Positions 45,500 to 55,072 are shown, numbered from the stretch's first letter. The stretch is 64,000 bases of DNA from Pseudomonas oryzicola (GCF_014269185.2 NZ_JABWRZ020000001.1:2505001-2569000), one strand, 5' to 3'. Notes: generated by a model from the sequence alone, not told the origin. Program-made: numbers and translations.

Positions 45500-45513
45500 T
45501 TGACAAATGTCAG
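45500..45513. promoter_or_regulatory. ANR box 10
   Basis: TTGACaaatGTCAG, one mismatch. Its centre is about 66 nt upstream of the small lipoprotein gene (+) and hence of the ATPase. Confidence 0.6.
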
Positions 45514-45572
45514 GCCACCGCAGGCCTCGCCACCGATACTTGGGGTATTCCGCCACGCGTGAGGGTATGTCC

Positions 45573-45824
45573 ATGCAACGCTATCTGCTTGTGGGGTGGG
45601 CGAGCCTGCTGCTGGCCAGCGCCGCCTGTACCCCATGGCACGCTGAAGAGTACGACGCGCGCCTGGAGTCGGCAGAGGACAACGCTGCCACTGCCCGCTT
45701 GCGTGCCGACCAGGTGTGCTACCGCATCGACCTGGTCGAGCAGACGGCCAACGAAGCGCTGCGCAGGGCGACGCAGGCCCAGGAGCAGGTCCAGCAACTG
45801 CTGCAACAGGCCAGACGCAAGTAG
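45573..45824 (+). CDS. Small coiled-coil lipoprotein
   Basis: 83 residues. Signal MQRYLLVGWASLLLASAAC with lipobox SAAC, then heptad-like repeats (RLESAEDNAATARLRADQV, ANEALRRATQAQEQVQQLL). A Lpp/OprI-like alanine-zipper outer-membrane lipoprotein is likely. Start at 45573, since GAGGG is 7 nt upstream; 45567 is too close. It precedes the metal ATPase by 5 nt, in one operon. Confidence 0.7.
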   Translation: MQRYLLVGWASLLLASAACTPWHAEEYDARLESAEDNAATARLRADQVCYRIDLVEQTANEALRRATQAQEQVQQLLQQARRK

Positions 45825-45829
45825 CCGCC

Positions 45830-48112
45830 ATGGCGCTACGATGGTTGAACCCCGGCCTGCTGCTGGCCTGTGTACTGGCATTGGCGGCCGGGGGGATGGC
45901 CTATGCGGTCCAGCGGCCTGCGTGGGCCGCTGTGGCCTGGGCGGCGGGTGGCACCATCATGGCCTTGGTGCTGGCGGTGGAAATGGCCAGGCGCCTGGCG
46001 AAGGGCCAAACCGGCATCGACCTGATTGCGTTACTGTCAATCGCCGCCGCTTTGGCGTTGGAGCAAATGCTGGTGGCTGCCGTGCTCGCACTGATGCTGG
46101 CCACTGGTCGTGCGCTGGAATCGTTCAGCCTGCATCATGCAGAGCGTGAGTTGCGCGCACTGATCGATCGCGCGCCCCAGCATGCCTGGGTTCGGGAACA
46201 GGACGGCCTGCGTGAGGTTGCGGTGGACCAGGTGCAACCTGCACAGACCGTGCTGGTGCGCCTGGGCGAGATAGTACCGGTGGATGGCCGGCTACAGAGC
46301 GCTCACGCAACGCTGGACGAGGCCGCATTGACCGGCGAATCGTTACCGGTAACGCGCCATGCCGGCGAGCGGGTTGCCAGTGGAGTGGTCAATGTCGGCG
46401 CGCCGCTATTGCTGCTGGCAACACATACCGCGGCGCAGAGCACCTATGCCGGCATCGTGCGCCTGGCCGAGGCGGCACGCCAGTCGCGGGCACCGTTCGT
46501 GCGCCTGGCCGACCGTTACGCGTTGGCGTTCATTCCGCTGACGGTGCTGCTCGCGGCGTTCGCCTGGTGGGCCAGTGGCGACGTCCAGAGGGTGCTGGCC
46601 GTGCTGGTGGTCGCCACCCCATGCCCGCTGATCCTGGCTGTACCGATTGCCATTCTGTCGGGCATCTCGCGCGCGGCTCGGCGCAATATCCTCGTCCGTG
46701 ACGGTGAGGTACTGGAAGCACTTGCCGGGGTCCGCCAGGTGTTTCTCGACAAGACTGGCACTTTGACCAGCGGCCAAGCCCGCTTGCAGTCGATCGAGCT
46801 CAAGGGGGAGGGTATGCCGCTGCAGGTACTGCAATGGGCAGCTTCGTTGGCCCAGGCATCCACCCATCCGATTGCCCAGGCTGTCGTTCACGCTGCCCGC
46901 TCGCGCGACCTGGCGCTGACGGCGCCGGAACAGGTAGAGGAAAGCCCAGGCCAGGGGCTTGCCGGCCAGGTGCAGGGCAGGGCCGTGCGCCTGGGTACCC
47001 TGGCCTACGTGCAGGGCGCGGAAGACCATGATCGCTGGGTGCAGGCGCGCTTGCGGCAACTGGATTATCTGGCCAGCAGTGGCAGTTTCGTGGCGATAGA
47101 TGGCGAGTTGAAAGCGATGTTGCGGCTGGCCGACGATGTACGCCAGGAGACCCCTCAGACCCTGCGCCTGCTGCGGTCGCGGGGGATCGACAAGATCGTC
47201 ATGTTGACGGGCGATCGGGCGCAAACGGCCGAAACGATTGCCTTGAGGGCGGGTATTGATGAACTGCGTTCCGGCCTTTCGCCCGAAGACAAGACGCGTC
47301 TGGTGCGGGAAGGTTGCCGCGAACGGCCGACACTGATGGTTGGCGATGGCATCAATGATGCACCGGCGCTTGCTGCGGCCGATGTCGGTGTAGCCATGGG
47401 GGCCGCGGGGGTGACTGCCTCGGCGCAGGCGGCCGGCGTGGTCCTGCTGGTCGACCGGCTGGGCCGCCTGGTCGAGGCACTGGACATTGCCCGCAATGCC
47501 GTGCACATCGCCCGGCAGGGGGTTTGGGTTGGCATGAGCTTGTCAATGCTGGCGATGCTCATTGCCGCAGCAGGCTACCTGCCAGCGGTGATGGGTGCCG
47601 TGCTGCAGGAAGGCATCGACCTGCTGATCATCCTCAATGCATTGCGCGCGCTCGGGCCCTGGGGCGGCGATGGCCGCAACGGGCTTGCCAGTGGTGACCT
47701 GGACCGCCTGCAGGACGAGCATCGGCAGCTGCAAAGCCTTTTGACAGACCTGAGCCAGATGGCTCGGGATTTTTCCAGCCGCCCTGTGCTTCAGGCGCGC
47801 ACCGACCTGGCTGCGCTCATTGCCGCATTACATGACGTGCTGGAGCGGCATGAGCGGGATGACGAGCGTCGGTTATACCCACTGCTGAGCCGGTACATAG
47901 GCGGTGAGGATCCGCTTGCGGCGATGAGCCACACGCACCGGGAAATTTTCCGGTTGATCCATTTGTTGGCGCGCATGAGCGGGGATTTCGCACAGGCAGC
48001 AGCCACGCCAAGTGCCGAGGAGATCCAGCATCAGCTTATTCGCCTGGACACGTTGGTGAAGCTGCATTTTGAACAGGAGGATGCCTTGTACCGGCATCTG
48101 GACCGGCGCTGA
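45830..48112 (+). CDS. P1B-5-type metal ATPase fused to hemerythrin domain
   Basis: 760 residues. P-type landmarks are TGES (168-171), TPCPL in the transport helix (263-267), DKTGT phosphorylation (307-311), the HP locus 346-347, and GDGINDAP (505-512). There is no N-terminal metal-binding domain. Residues about 625-758 form a hemerythrin domain (His631, His674, His701, His703, His746-x3-Glu750). TPC plus a C-terminal hemerythrin defines P1B-5 (Nia-like Ni/Fe) transporters. It is in an operon with a lipoprotein. Confidence 0.9.
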   Translation: MALRWLNPGLLLACVLALAAGGMAYAVQRPAWAAVAWAAGGTIMALVLAVEMARRLAKGQTGIDLIALLSIAAALALEQMLVAAVLALMLATGRALESFSLHHAERELRALIDRAPQHAWVREQDGLREVAVDQVQPAQTVLVRLGEIVPVDGRLQSAHATLDEAALTGESLPVTRHAGERVASGVVNVGAPLLLLATHTAAQSTYAGIVRLAEAARQSRAPFVRLADRYALAFIPLTVLLAAFAWWASGDVQRVLAVLVVATPCPLILAVPIAILSGISRAARRNILVRDGEVLEALAGVRQVFLDKTGTLTSGQARLQSIELKGEGMPLQVLQWAASLAQASTHPIAQAVVHAARSRDLALTAPEQVEESPGQGLAGQVQGRAVRLGTLAYVQGAEDHDRWVQARLRQLDYLASSGSFVAIDGELKAMLRLADDVRQETPQTLRLLRSRGIDKIVMLTGDRAQTAETIALRAGIDELRSGLSPEDKTRLVREGCRERPTLMVGDGINDAPALAAADVGVAMGAAGVTASAQAAGVVLLVDRLGRLVEALDIARNAVHIARQGVWVGMSLSMLAMLIAAAGYLPAVMGAVLQEGIDLLIILNALRALGPWGGDGRNGLASGDLDRLQDEHRQLQSLLTDLSQMARDFSSRPVLQARTDLAALIAALHDVLERHERDDERRLYPLLSRYIGGEDPLAAMSHTHREIFRLIHLLARMSGDFAQAAATPSAEEIQHQLIRLDTLVKLHFEQEDALYRHLDRR

Positions 48113-48134
48113 GGCGCATGATGACCCGGTGCGA

Positions 48135-48148
48135 TTGATAAAAATCAA
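48135..48148. promoter_or_regulatory. ANR box 11
   Basis: TTGATaaaaATCAA, a perfect palindrome. Its centre is about 82 nt upstream of the second groEL. Confidence 0.8.
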
Positions 48149-48223
48149 GCGCCAGGCGAAGGGGAAGGGGATGCTGGCAGCATCAGAGTGGTCCATCCCC
48201 TGGCCTGTACGGGAGTCGAAATC

Positions 48224-49843
48224 ATGCCGCATAGCAAAATCCTCTTCCGATCGGCTGCGCGGGAAAAAATCCTCAGTGGCGCCACCCAGCTCGCCGATGC
48301 CGTGCGCGTCACCCTGGGTCCCAAGTCGAAATCGGTACTGATGCAAAACAGCTGGGGACGGCCGACGGTGTGCAATGACGGAGTGTCCATCGCCAAGCGG
48401 GTCGACCTGCAGGACCCCGAGGAAAACCTGGGGGCGCAGATGCTGCGCCAAGCGGCCGAGCGCACCGGAGAGGCGGTTGGCGATGGCACCAGCACCGCGA
48501 CGGTACTTGCCCATGCAATCCTGGCCGATGGCGTGCGTAATGTGGTGGCCGGCGCCAGTGCCATCGACCTCAAGCGTGGCCTGGACAAAGGCCTTGCGCT
48601 GGTAATGGCGGCATTGCTGGCGCAGTCACGCGCGGTCAGTACGCTCAAGGAAAAGGCCCAGGTGGCCACGTTGTCGGCGCACAACGATCCCTTGATCGGG
48701 CAGCTGGTCGCCGATGCGCTGGAGAAGGTCGGGGTGGAAGGTGTAGTGAGCGTGGAGGAATCCAAGACCACCGAGACAGTGGTCGACATCATGGATGGCA
48801 TGCGCTTCGACAGAGGTTATGTTTCGCCGTACTTTGTCACCGATACCGAGAAGATGCAGGTCGAGCTGACCGATGCCTGCGTGCTGCTGTGCGACCACAA
48901 GATTGGCGCATTGGCCGACCTGCTGCCACTGCTCGAGCAAGTGGCGAAGAGCGGCCAGCCGTTGGTGGTGATTGCCGAGGATATCGACGGCGAGGCGCTG
49001 ACCACGTTGGTGGTCAACCAGATTCGCGGCGTGTTGCGCGCGGTAGCCGTAAAAGCACCAGGCTTTGGTGAACGGCGCAAGGAAATGCTCCAGGACATTG
49101 CCGTGCTCACTGGCGCCACCGTGGTATCGGCAGAGCTGGGCGTCAATCTCGAACATCTGCAACTGTCCCAGCTGGGTCAGGTTCACCGCGCCGTGGTGTT
49201 GAAGGACAGCACCGCGCTGATCGGCGGCAAGGGCACCCAGCAAGCGGTTGCTGCCCGCGTTTCGCAGATCCGTGCACAGATCGACGCGAGCAGCAGTGAT
49301 TACGACCGGGAAAAACTGCAGGAACGCCTGGCCAGGCTTGCCGGCGGGGTTGCGGTGATTCGCGTTGGCGCGCCCTCCGAAGCCGAGATGAAGGCGCGCA
49401 AGGACGCCTTGGACGATGCCTTGTCTGCCACCCGTGCGGCGATCGCCGAAGGCATCGTGCCAGGCGCTGGCCTTGCCTTGCTCAAGGCGGTGCCAGCATT
49501 GCTTGCCGAAGAGGCGGGCAGCGAAGGCGATACGCGTACAGGCTTGCAGATTCTGCGGCGTGCATTGGAAGCGCCGGCGCGGATGATCGCCGAGAATTCC
49601 GCCGTGGATGCCGGCGTGGTGGTGGCTCGGATGCTCGCCGAAACGGGTAGCATCGGTTTCGATGCCGCAGCCAACGCTTATGTCGACCTGTACGAGGCGG
49701 GCATTATCGACCCCACCAAGGTAGTGCGCATCGCCCTGGAAAATGCGGTCTCGGTCGCCAGCATCCTGCTGCTGACCGAAGCCACCATGACCGATATCCC
49801 TGAAAAGAACCCCCCTTCCATGCAACCCCCGCTGCCTGAGTGA
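48224..49843 (+). CDS. groEL: Second GroEL (chaperonin 60) without GroES
   Basis: 539 residues, full Cpn60 architecture. ATP motifs are [11 protein letters not shown] (Thr-rich loop with Ser for Thr) and [24 protein letters not shown] is present. The C-terminus ends [10 protein letters not shown] instead of the GGM repeat tail of housekeeping GroEL. No groES neighbour is in the window. A specialised low-oxygen chaperonin is likely. Start ATG 48224 follows GGGAG. USP4 follows by 27 nt. Confidence 0.92.
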   Translation: MPHSKILFRSAAREKILSGATQLADAVRVTLGPKSKSVLMQNSWGRPTVCNDGVSIAKRVDLQDPEENLGAQMLRQAAERTGEAVGDGTSTATVLAHAILADGVRNVVAGASAIDLKRGLDKGLALVMAALLAQSRAVSTLKEKAQVATLSAHNDPLIGQLVADALEKVGVEGVVSVEESKTTETVVDIMDGMRFDRGYVSPYFVTDTEKMQVELTDACVLLCDHKIGALADLLPLLEQVAKSGQPLVVIAEDIDGEALTTLVVNQIRGVLRAVAVKAPGFGERRKEMLQDIAVLTGATVVSAELGVNLEHLQLSQLGQVHRAVVLKDSTALIGGKGTQQAVAARVSQIRAQIDASSSDYDREKLQERLARLAGGVAVIRVGAPSEAEMKARKDALDDALSATRAAIAEGIVPGAGLALLKAVPALLAEEAGSEGDTRTGLQILRRALEAPARMIAENSAVDAGVVVARMLAETGSIGFDAAANAYVDLYEAGIIDPTKVVRIALENAVSVASILLLTEATMTDIPEKNPPSMQPPLPE

Positions 49844-49870
49844 CAGGCCAACCGACCGTTGGAGGCAATC

Positions 49871-50761
49871 ATGAGCCACTATCAACGCCTGCTGCTGGTA
49901 ATGCGCCCGCTGCTGCGCCAGGCTGGCGCCCTGGAGCAGGCGGCTGCGCTGGCCCGTTCAAGTTCTGCCAGCCTGCACATTGTCGCCCTGCTGGAGTCAC
50001 TGGACAAACTCAGGCTGCTGGAAACGGGTGATCATCAAGCTGCCAGGCAGGCCTATCTGGCAACCCAACACCAACAACTGGAAAACCAGGTGAGTGCCTT
50101 GCGCGCCTCGGGCGTGCAGGTCACGACCGAGGTTGCCTGGAGCAGCGACGTGCAGGACGACATATTGGCGCATGTGCAGGAGATGCAGCCCGACCTGCTG
50201 CTCAAGCAGGTCGAGCATGAGCCGGTGCTCAAGCGCGCGTTCTTCACCCCGCTGGACTGGCAGTTGCTGCGCCACTGCCCGACCCCGGTCTACCTGCTGG
50301 GCGCCGCCAGGCCGGCATTGCCGCGCCAGGTCGTGGCCGCGGTGGATGTGGCCGATACCTCGGACGAAGGGCTGGCGCGCAACGACGGTATCGTCCGGCA
50401 AGCCAGTGCCCTGGCCTTGCAGACCGGGGCGCAACTGGATCTGCTGCATGCCTGTGACCTGTCGATGGCCTACATGGGTGACATGGGTTATTCCGCCTGG
50501 GCCATCGGCGATATCGCCGGCCCCTTGCGGCAGGCACTCGAGGACGATTTCACGGCGCTGGCCGAGCGTTTCGGAGCACCGCCCGAACGCCGCCACTTCG
50601 TACTGGGTCGGCCGGTCGCGGTGCTGGGCGAATACGCCGAGTCACAAGCCGTGGACGTCATTGTCATGGGACGGCCGCTGGCCCGTGGGCTGGACCGCCT
50701 GTTCGGCAGCACCACCGAGCATGTGCTGTACCAGGTACCCTGCAATATCCTGGTGGTGTAG
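49871..50761 (+). CDS. Tandem universal stress protein (USP4)
   Basis: 296 residues, two Usp domains. C-terminal motif: GRPLARGLDRLFGSTTEHVLY, which keeps the GSTTE end. It is likely to be co-transcribed with groEL. Start 49871 has GGAGG. The N-terminus HYQRLLLVMRPLLRQAGAL resembles USP1 and USP5. Confidence 0.9.
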   Translation: MSHYQRLLLVMRPLLRQAGALEQAAALARSSSASLHIVALLESLDKLRLLETGDHQAARQAYLATQHQQLENQVSALRASGVQVTTEVAWSSDVQDDILAHVQEMQPDLLLKQVEHEPVLKRAFFTPLDWQLLRHCPTPVYLLGAARPALPRQVVAAVDVADTSDEGLARNDGIVRQASALALQTGAQLDLLHACDLSMAYMGDMGYSAWAIGDIAGPLRQALEDDFTALAERFGAPPERRHFVLGRPVAVLGEYAESQAVDVIVMGRPLARGLDRLFGSTTEHVLYQVPCNILVV

Positions 50762-50805
50762 CGGCATGCGCCTGGTCATGCCGCTGGCCCGCGGCCGCGG
50801 GCCAG
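50761..50805. terminator. Two adjacent hairpins between convergent USP4 and prs
   Basis: GCGGCATG/CATGCCGC (50761-50768 and 50777-50784) and the perfect 22-nt palindrome CTGGCCCGCGGCCGCGGGCCAG at 50784-50805. The second one is also the codons of the C-terminal end of the PRPP synthetase. Termination in both directions is likely. Confidence 0.5.
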
Positions 50806-51735
50806 GTGCGCGGCGACCAGGGCGCTGGTGTCGACGATAACCAGTGCCTGCCGACAATGCGCTGGCAGGCGAAAGGGCTCGATGCTGTCGCTGACCAGGA
50901 TCCGCTCGAACATGCTGCTGTCGAACAACTGGGCTGCGGCGGTGAACAGGCCGTGGGTAGCGGCGGCCAGCAGACGGGTCGCGCCAGCCTGCCGGCAGGC
51001 CTGCGCAGCGTGCAGAAGGGTCTGGCCGGTGCTGATCATGTCATCGAAAATGACCACGGTGCTTGCGGCCACATCGCCTACCAGGTAGTCCCCGCTAAGG
51101 GCCTCGTGCTGGCGGTGCTTTTCCATCAGGGCGGTGCTGACCGGGCGGCCGAGCAATTGTGCCAGCGCCTGGCGAAAGTGCTCGGCGCGCTTGACGCCGC
51201 CGATGTCCGGCGACACTACCGTGACCGGCTGTTCTGCCAGCAGCGGGGCAATGCGCTGGGCAAACAATTGCACGCATGACAGGTTCCAGGCTGGGATGCG
51301 GTAGGCATTGTCGAACGCGCTGGGGTTATGCACGTCCAGCGCCACCACCCGGTCGATGCCGCAGCTTTCCATCAGGCGGGCCACATGGCGGGTGATGGTG
51401 GAATCCTGGAATTCTACCTTGCGGTCCTTGCGGCCATAACACAGATAGGGCGTCAGCGCGGTCACCCGGATGGCACCGGCATCCTTGATTGCCGCGCAGA
51501 AGAACAGCAGCCGACACAGCTTGTCGTGGGCGCTGTGGCGTGTATCACCATAGAGCGAATGAACCACGATAACGTTTCGGCCTTCGACCGCTTCGCTCGG
51601 CCAGCACTTGTGTTCGCCGTCCTCGTAGTCCCGTTCCTCATGCGCCGACAACCTGCAGCCCAGACGTTGCGCCACGGCATTGCCGTAGCCCTCGCTACCT
51701 TGCAACGCAAACAATAACGGCGGTATGTGGTTCAT
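50776..51735 (-). CDS. prs: Ribose-phosphate diphosphokinase (PRPP synthetase) paralogue
   Basis: 319 residues. The PRPP loop is VVIFDDMISTGQTLLHAA, and the ATP/Mg flag region is YLCYGRKDRKV and EFQDSTITRHV. It makes PRPP from ribose-5-phosphate and ATP. It differs strongly from housekeeping Prs (NHIPPLLFALQGSEGYG start). The start at 51735 is preferred, since a TSS set by ANR box 12 would fall near 51756. The gene supplies the substrate used by the phosphoribosyltransferases nearby. Confidence 0.88.
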   Translation of the reverse strand: MNHIPPLLFALQGSEGYGNAVAQRLGCRLSAHEERDYEDGEHKCWPSEAVEGRNVIVVHSLYGDTRHSAHDKLCRLLFFCAAIKDAGAIRVTALTPYLCYGRKDRKVEFQDSTITRHVARLMESCGIDRVVALDVHNPSAFDNAYRIPAWNLSCVQLFAQRIAPLLAEQPVTVVSPDIGGVKRAEHFRQALAQLLGRPVSTALMEKHRQHEALSGDYLVGDVAASTVVIFDDMISTGQTLLHAAQACRQAGATRLLAAATHGLFTAAAQLFDSSMFERILVSDSIEPFRLPAHCRQALVIVDTSALVAAHLARGRGPAA

Positions 51736-51790
51736 GTACTGTGCTCCGTCGTTCATGGCCGGCACCCCGAAAGCGTGGGCAGCCCTTGGT

Positions 51791-51804
51791 TTGACCATTA
51801 TCAA
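51791..51804. promoter_or_regulatory. ANR box 12
   Basis: TTGACcattATCAA, shared by the divergent prs (-) and BCAM0308-like (+) genes. Confidence 0.75.
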
Positions 51805-51890
51805 GTCCTGTGTCGCCGGCCGGCAGACACTGGGCAGGTCAACGCATGCCAAGGGCTGCGATCCTCACAACCTGCAAAGTGAGCACGCCA

Positions 51891-52382
51891 ATGGACAAGT
51901 ATCAGAAAAGCCGCAAGGACAAATTGTTCAAGTCCCACCCTTTCGATCCTTATGCCACACCGCTTCGCCCGGGCGGTAGCGCGCGCTGCCCGCAATGTGG
52001 TGCCGCCTACCACGAGGGTGAATGGCACCTGCATGGGCCTGTTGGCCCCGGCCCGGTGGACGCGACGGTCTGCCCGGCCTGCCGCCGTATCGAGGACCGT
52101 GCCGCGGCCGGACAAGTGCGCATATCCGGGCGTTTCCTGGCAACCCATGAGCAAGAGATCCGCCAGCTGATACACCATGCGGAACAGCAAGAACGGCAGA
52201 CGCATGTGCTTGAACGGCTGATCGCGGTCGATTGCAAGGATGACGAACTGCTGGCGACTACCACGGGTACGCACCTGGCCAACCGCATCGGCCATGACCT
52301 GGAAGCCGCCTATGACGGCACCTGCAGTTACCGTTACAGTGACAGCGAGGTGTATCTGAGCGTCGACTGGCATCGCGATTGA
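51891..52382 (+). CDS. BCAM0308 family protein with zinc ribbon
   Basis: 163 residues. Two CxxC pairs (RCPQCGAAY, TVCPACRRI) build a zinc ribbon in the first half, and a helical region follows (THEQEIRQLIHHAEQQ). BCAM0308 is named after a gene of the Burkholderia cenocepacia low-oxygen-activated locus. Function not known. It is transcribed from the shared box 12 region. Confidence 0.8.
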   Translation: MDKYQKSRKDKLFKSHPFDPYATPLRPGGSARCPQCGAAYHEGEWHLHGPVGPGPVDATVCPACRRIEDRAAAGQVRISGRFLATHEQEIRQLIHHAEQQERQTHVLERLIAVDCKDDELLATTTGTHLANRIGHDLEAAYDGTCSYRYSDSEVYLSVDWHRD

Positions 52383-52434
52383 AACCTGCCGCCTGGTTGC
52401 CTGCGCAAGGACGCCGTGCACACCAGGCGGTGAA

Positions 52435-53331
52435 TCAAGCATGGATCGCCAGTAGGCTGGAGTGCACCTTGTACAGGCTTTGCTCGGTGGTACTGCCGAT
52501 GACCTTGGTCATGCCCTCATGGTAAGCCGTACCCATCACGACGACATCAAAGCCATGCTGGTTGGCGTATTCGCTGACAACATTGCGCGCGGGGCCTCGC
52601 ACCAGATGCAGGTGATCCGGCTTGATACCGTAGTGGCTGGCGAACTTCGCCAGGCGTTCGCGCGCCCGACCGGTCATTTCCTCGACCCGGTCCTCGGTCC
52701 ACGCCACTGGCGCGGCGGCATAGGCCAGGAAGCTGGGGCCAGGCTCATACGCCTGCAGCAGATGCAATTGCGCCTTGCAGCGCTGCGCCAACACCTGTGC
52801 ATGTTGCAGGATGCGCTCGTTGATCTTGGCCACCGCGTGGTCGTGCTCGACCAGATCTACTGCCGCCAGCACCCGAGCTGGCAGTGTGGTGTCTGCCTGG
52901 GCCACCAGGTGCAGCGGGATCGGGCAGCGGCGCAGCAGCTGCCAGTCCAGTGGTGTGAGCAGGGCGCGGCTGACCAGGGTTTCATGGCGGACATCCTTGA
53001 TCAGCATCTCGACCCGGTGCAGTTGGGCCAGCCGGATCAGATCCTTGAGCGGGTCTTCGTCATCCAGGGTTTCGGCATAGGCAGTCGTGCCTAGCTCGCC
53101 AAGCGCCTTGACCTGGTCGTTCAGCCAGGCCTTGCGGTGCTCGGCATCCTGCCGGCGGACATTGCCGCGCAACACGTGGTCCAAGGTGGCCAGGCGGGAT
53201 GGCAGTTGGCTCAGCACCACCAGGTGCAAGGTAGCGCCTGTCGCCTTGGCCAACGCTTGGGCACGCGCCAAGGCAGGCGAGGGGTGCAGGTCTGGGTGGC
53301 AGATCAGTAACAGTCGCGACAGAGCGTTCAT
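52435..53331 (-). CDS. Tandem universal stress protein (USP5)
   Basis: 298 residues, two Usp domains. C-terminal motif GTAYHEGMTKVIGSTTEQSLY keeps the ATP-type GST. Start 53331 has GGAGG. It is divergent from USP6 over the single perfect ANR box 13. A longer reading of the same frame into USP6 DNA is not real. Confidence 0.9.
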   Translation of the reverse strand: MNALSRLLLICHPDLHPSPALARAQALAKATGATLHLVVLSQLPSRLATLDHVLRGNVRRQDAEHRKAWLNDQVKALGELGTTAYAETLDDEDPLKDLIRLAQLHRVEMLIKDVRHETLVSRALLTPLDWQLLRRCPIPLHLVAQADTTLPARVLAAVDLVEHDHAVAKINERILQHAQVLAQRCKAQLHLLQAYEPGPSFLAYAAAPVAWTEDRVEEMTGRARERLAKFASHYGIKPDHLHLVRGPARNVVSEYANQHGFDVVVMGTAYHEGMTKVIGSTTEQSLYKVHSSLLAIHA

Positions 53332-53410
53332 GAGGGCCTCCACAGCGATGGCCGCCACGATGACGGCACAGCGGTTCAAGGGTAGGGTGGCGCGATGGCG
53401 CTCGGGTGCC

Positions 53411-53424
53411 TTGATATTTATCAA
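53411..53424. promoter_or_regulatory. ANR box 13
   Basis: TTGATatttATCAA, a perfect palindrome between divergent USP5 and USP6. It is about 86 and 76 nt from their starts. Confidence 0.8.
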
Positions 53425-53493
53425 GAATGGCCCAGCACCCGCGCCGACAATGGCAAGGGCGCACAACCTTGTTTCCGCGCCGGGAGGTGGCCG

Positions 53494-54384
53494 ATGAACC
53501 GGTATCGCCGGATTCTGCTGATCATGACCGAGGTCCAGGCCAACGCTGCGCTGTACCGCGCCATGGCCCTGGCTGCGACCTCTGGCGCGTCCTTGCATGT
53601 GCTGGGCATCCATGAACCCAGTGAGCTGCAGCTGCGTCACGAGTTGCGGGACGCCCAGCTGCCTTCTGCCGCTTTCGTGCACTTCGGTACCGGCATGCAG
53701 GCACTGCTCGATGAGCAGCCAGCGCTGGGGCTGCAGCTGAGCTTCGAGGCCGTGGAAAGCCTCAGCCCGCGCGACCTGTTGCCTGCCTGCATCGCCCGCT
53801 ATGCACCTGACCTGGTGATCAAGGGTTGCCCCGGTTGCTCGTTGCTCGACCAGATCGCCCGCAACTCGCTGGACCAGGCGCTGCTGCACGCGAGCGCGGC
53901 GCCGTTGCTGTTCGTCCCGGCGAACGCCCCGGCCGTGCCTGGCAATGTCCTGGTAGCGGTAGATGTTGCCAACCCGTCGCCGGAAAATGACGCACTCAAC
54001 CATGCGCTGGTGACTGCCGGCCAAACATTGGTGGCGCAGTGCAAGGGCCAGTTGCACCTGCTCTCGGCTTACGACCTGCCTATCGCCATGCTGGCCAATC
54101 CCGACCTCGCCGGCCCCTGGGCAGACGAGGTGCGCGACGCCCGCCAGCTGCCCTTCGACGCGTTGGCCGATGCCCATGGCATCGTGCACGCTCATCGGCA
54201 TTTCAGCGAAGGCGCGCCATTGCGCGTGATCAAGGCTCAGATTGACGCCCTGAACATCGATGTGGTGGTGGTCGGCGTGGTGCAAGCCAGGCGTTGGGCG
54301 AAGCTGATCGGTGATACCACCGAACGGCTGGTCAGCCAGGCGCCGTGCAGCATCCTGACGATCAGGCCCGCGCCGGCCCGCTGA
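53494..54384 (+). CDS. Tandem universal stress protein (USP6)
   Basis: 296 residues, two Usp domains. C-terminal GVVQARRWAKLIGDTTERLVS, like USP2 (GDTTER). N-terminus NRYRRILLIMTEVQANAALYR also matches USP2, so the two form one subgroup. GGGAGG precedes ATG 53494. It converges on the phosphoribosyltransferase with a 1-nt gap. Confidence 0.9.
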   Translation: MNRYRRILLIMTEVQANAALYRAMALAATSGASLHVLGIHEPSELQLRHELRDAQLPSAAFVHFGTGMQALLDEQPALGLQLSFEAVESLSPRDLLPACIARYAPDLVIKGCPGCSLLDQIARNSLDQALLHASAAPLLFVPANAPAVPGNVLVAVDVANPSPENDALNHALVTAGQTLVAQCKGQLHLLSAYDLPIAMLANPDLAGPWADEVRDARQLPFDALADAHGIVHAHRHFSEGAPLRVIKAQIDALNIDVVVVGVVQARRWAKLIGDTTERLVSQAPCSILTIRPAPAR

Positions 54385-54385
54385 A

Positions 54386-54958
54386 TCAGGCGGTATCGCC
54401 TGGTCGACCGTGGCGCAGCACTTCCACGCAGAATTGCGCTTCGTAGGGCGGCACATGGCATTCGACGATATCCTGCGCCGCTACCTGCAGGTGAATACCC
54501 ACGATATCGGCATGCACCGGCTGGCGACAGACGTGCCGGTCGACAAGCACTGCGCTGAGTACCTGGCGCGCGCCCAGTTCGGCCAGGTAGGCGCAGGTGC
54601 GCAGCAGCGAATGCCCTTCGTAGAGCACGTCATCGACAACCAGCAAGGTGGTACCGGCAAGGTCGAGGTTGCCGAGCTCAGGGTTGCCGGTGAGCTGCGT
54701 ATGGGTGTGCAGGATGCTGAGGTCGTCGGCATAGCGCTTGACCTTGACCGGATAGAGTGGCAACGGCGCTGCACCGGTCAGTTGCTGCAGGTGCAATTGC
54801 AGGCGCCGTGCCAAAGGCTCGCCGCGCCGTTGAATGCCTACCAGCGCCAGCCGCGACGCAGGCAGGCAGGCCAATGCCTGGTGGGCCATCGTGCGCAGCA
54901 CTGCGTCCAGTTCTTCCTCGTCATACAGGCGAACCCTTGCGGGAGGTGGGCTGTTCAT
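54386..54958 (-). CDS. PyrR-like phosphoribosyltransferase
   Basis: 190 residues. PRPP motif LLVVDDVLYEGHSLL (VDDVLYTGRT in PyrR) and LVGIQRRGEPLARRL identify the PyrR branch, which includes uracil phosphoribosyltransferases and regulatory proteins. The Thr of the loop is replaced by Glu, so catalysis may be reduced. ANR box 14 lies 66 nt upstream. It shares the low-oxygen/PRPP theme with prs and the 32.7-kb gene. Confidence 0.85.
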   Translation of the reverse strand: MNSPPPARVRLYDEEELDAVLRTMAHQALACLPASRLALVGIQRRGEPLARRLQLHLQQLTGAAPLPLYPVKVKRYADDLSILHTHTQLTGNPELGNLDLAGTTLLVVDDVLYEGHSLLRTCAYLAELGARQVLSAVLVDRHVCRQPVHADIVGIHLQVAAQDIVECHVPPYEAQFCVEVLRHGRPGDTA

Positions 54959-55017
54959 GGTCTGTGCCTTTGTCGAGCTTGGGTCACTGCACCTTACCCA
55001 GGCAGCGCAAGGCGGGC

Positions 55018-55031
55018 TTGATAAAAGTTAA
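55018..55031. promoter_or_regulatory. ANR box 14
   Basis: TTGATaaaaGTTAA, one mismatch. Its centre is about 66 nt upstream of the PyrR-like gene (minus strand). Confidence 0.65.
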
Positions 55032-55072
55032 GTCGTGACCATTCCCGCCACGGCGAAGTGCTCCGCCGGCAG

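Noticed and set aside
52435..54456. A 673-codon reading that would fuse USP5 to upstream sequence
   Set aside because: The upstream half is antisense to USP6; a good start with GGAGG is at 53331.
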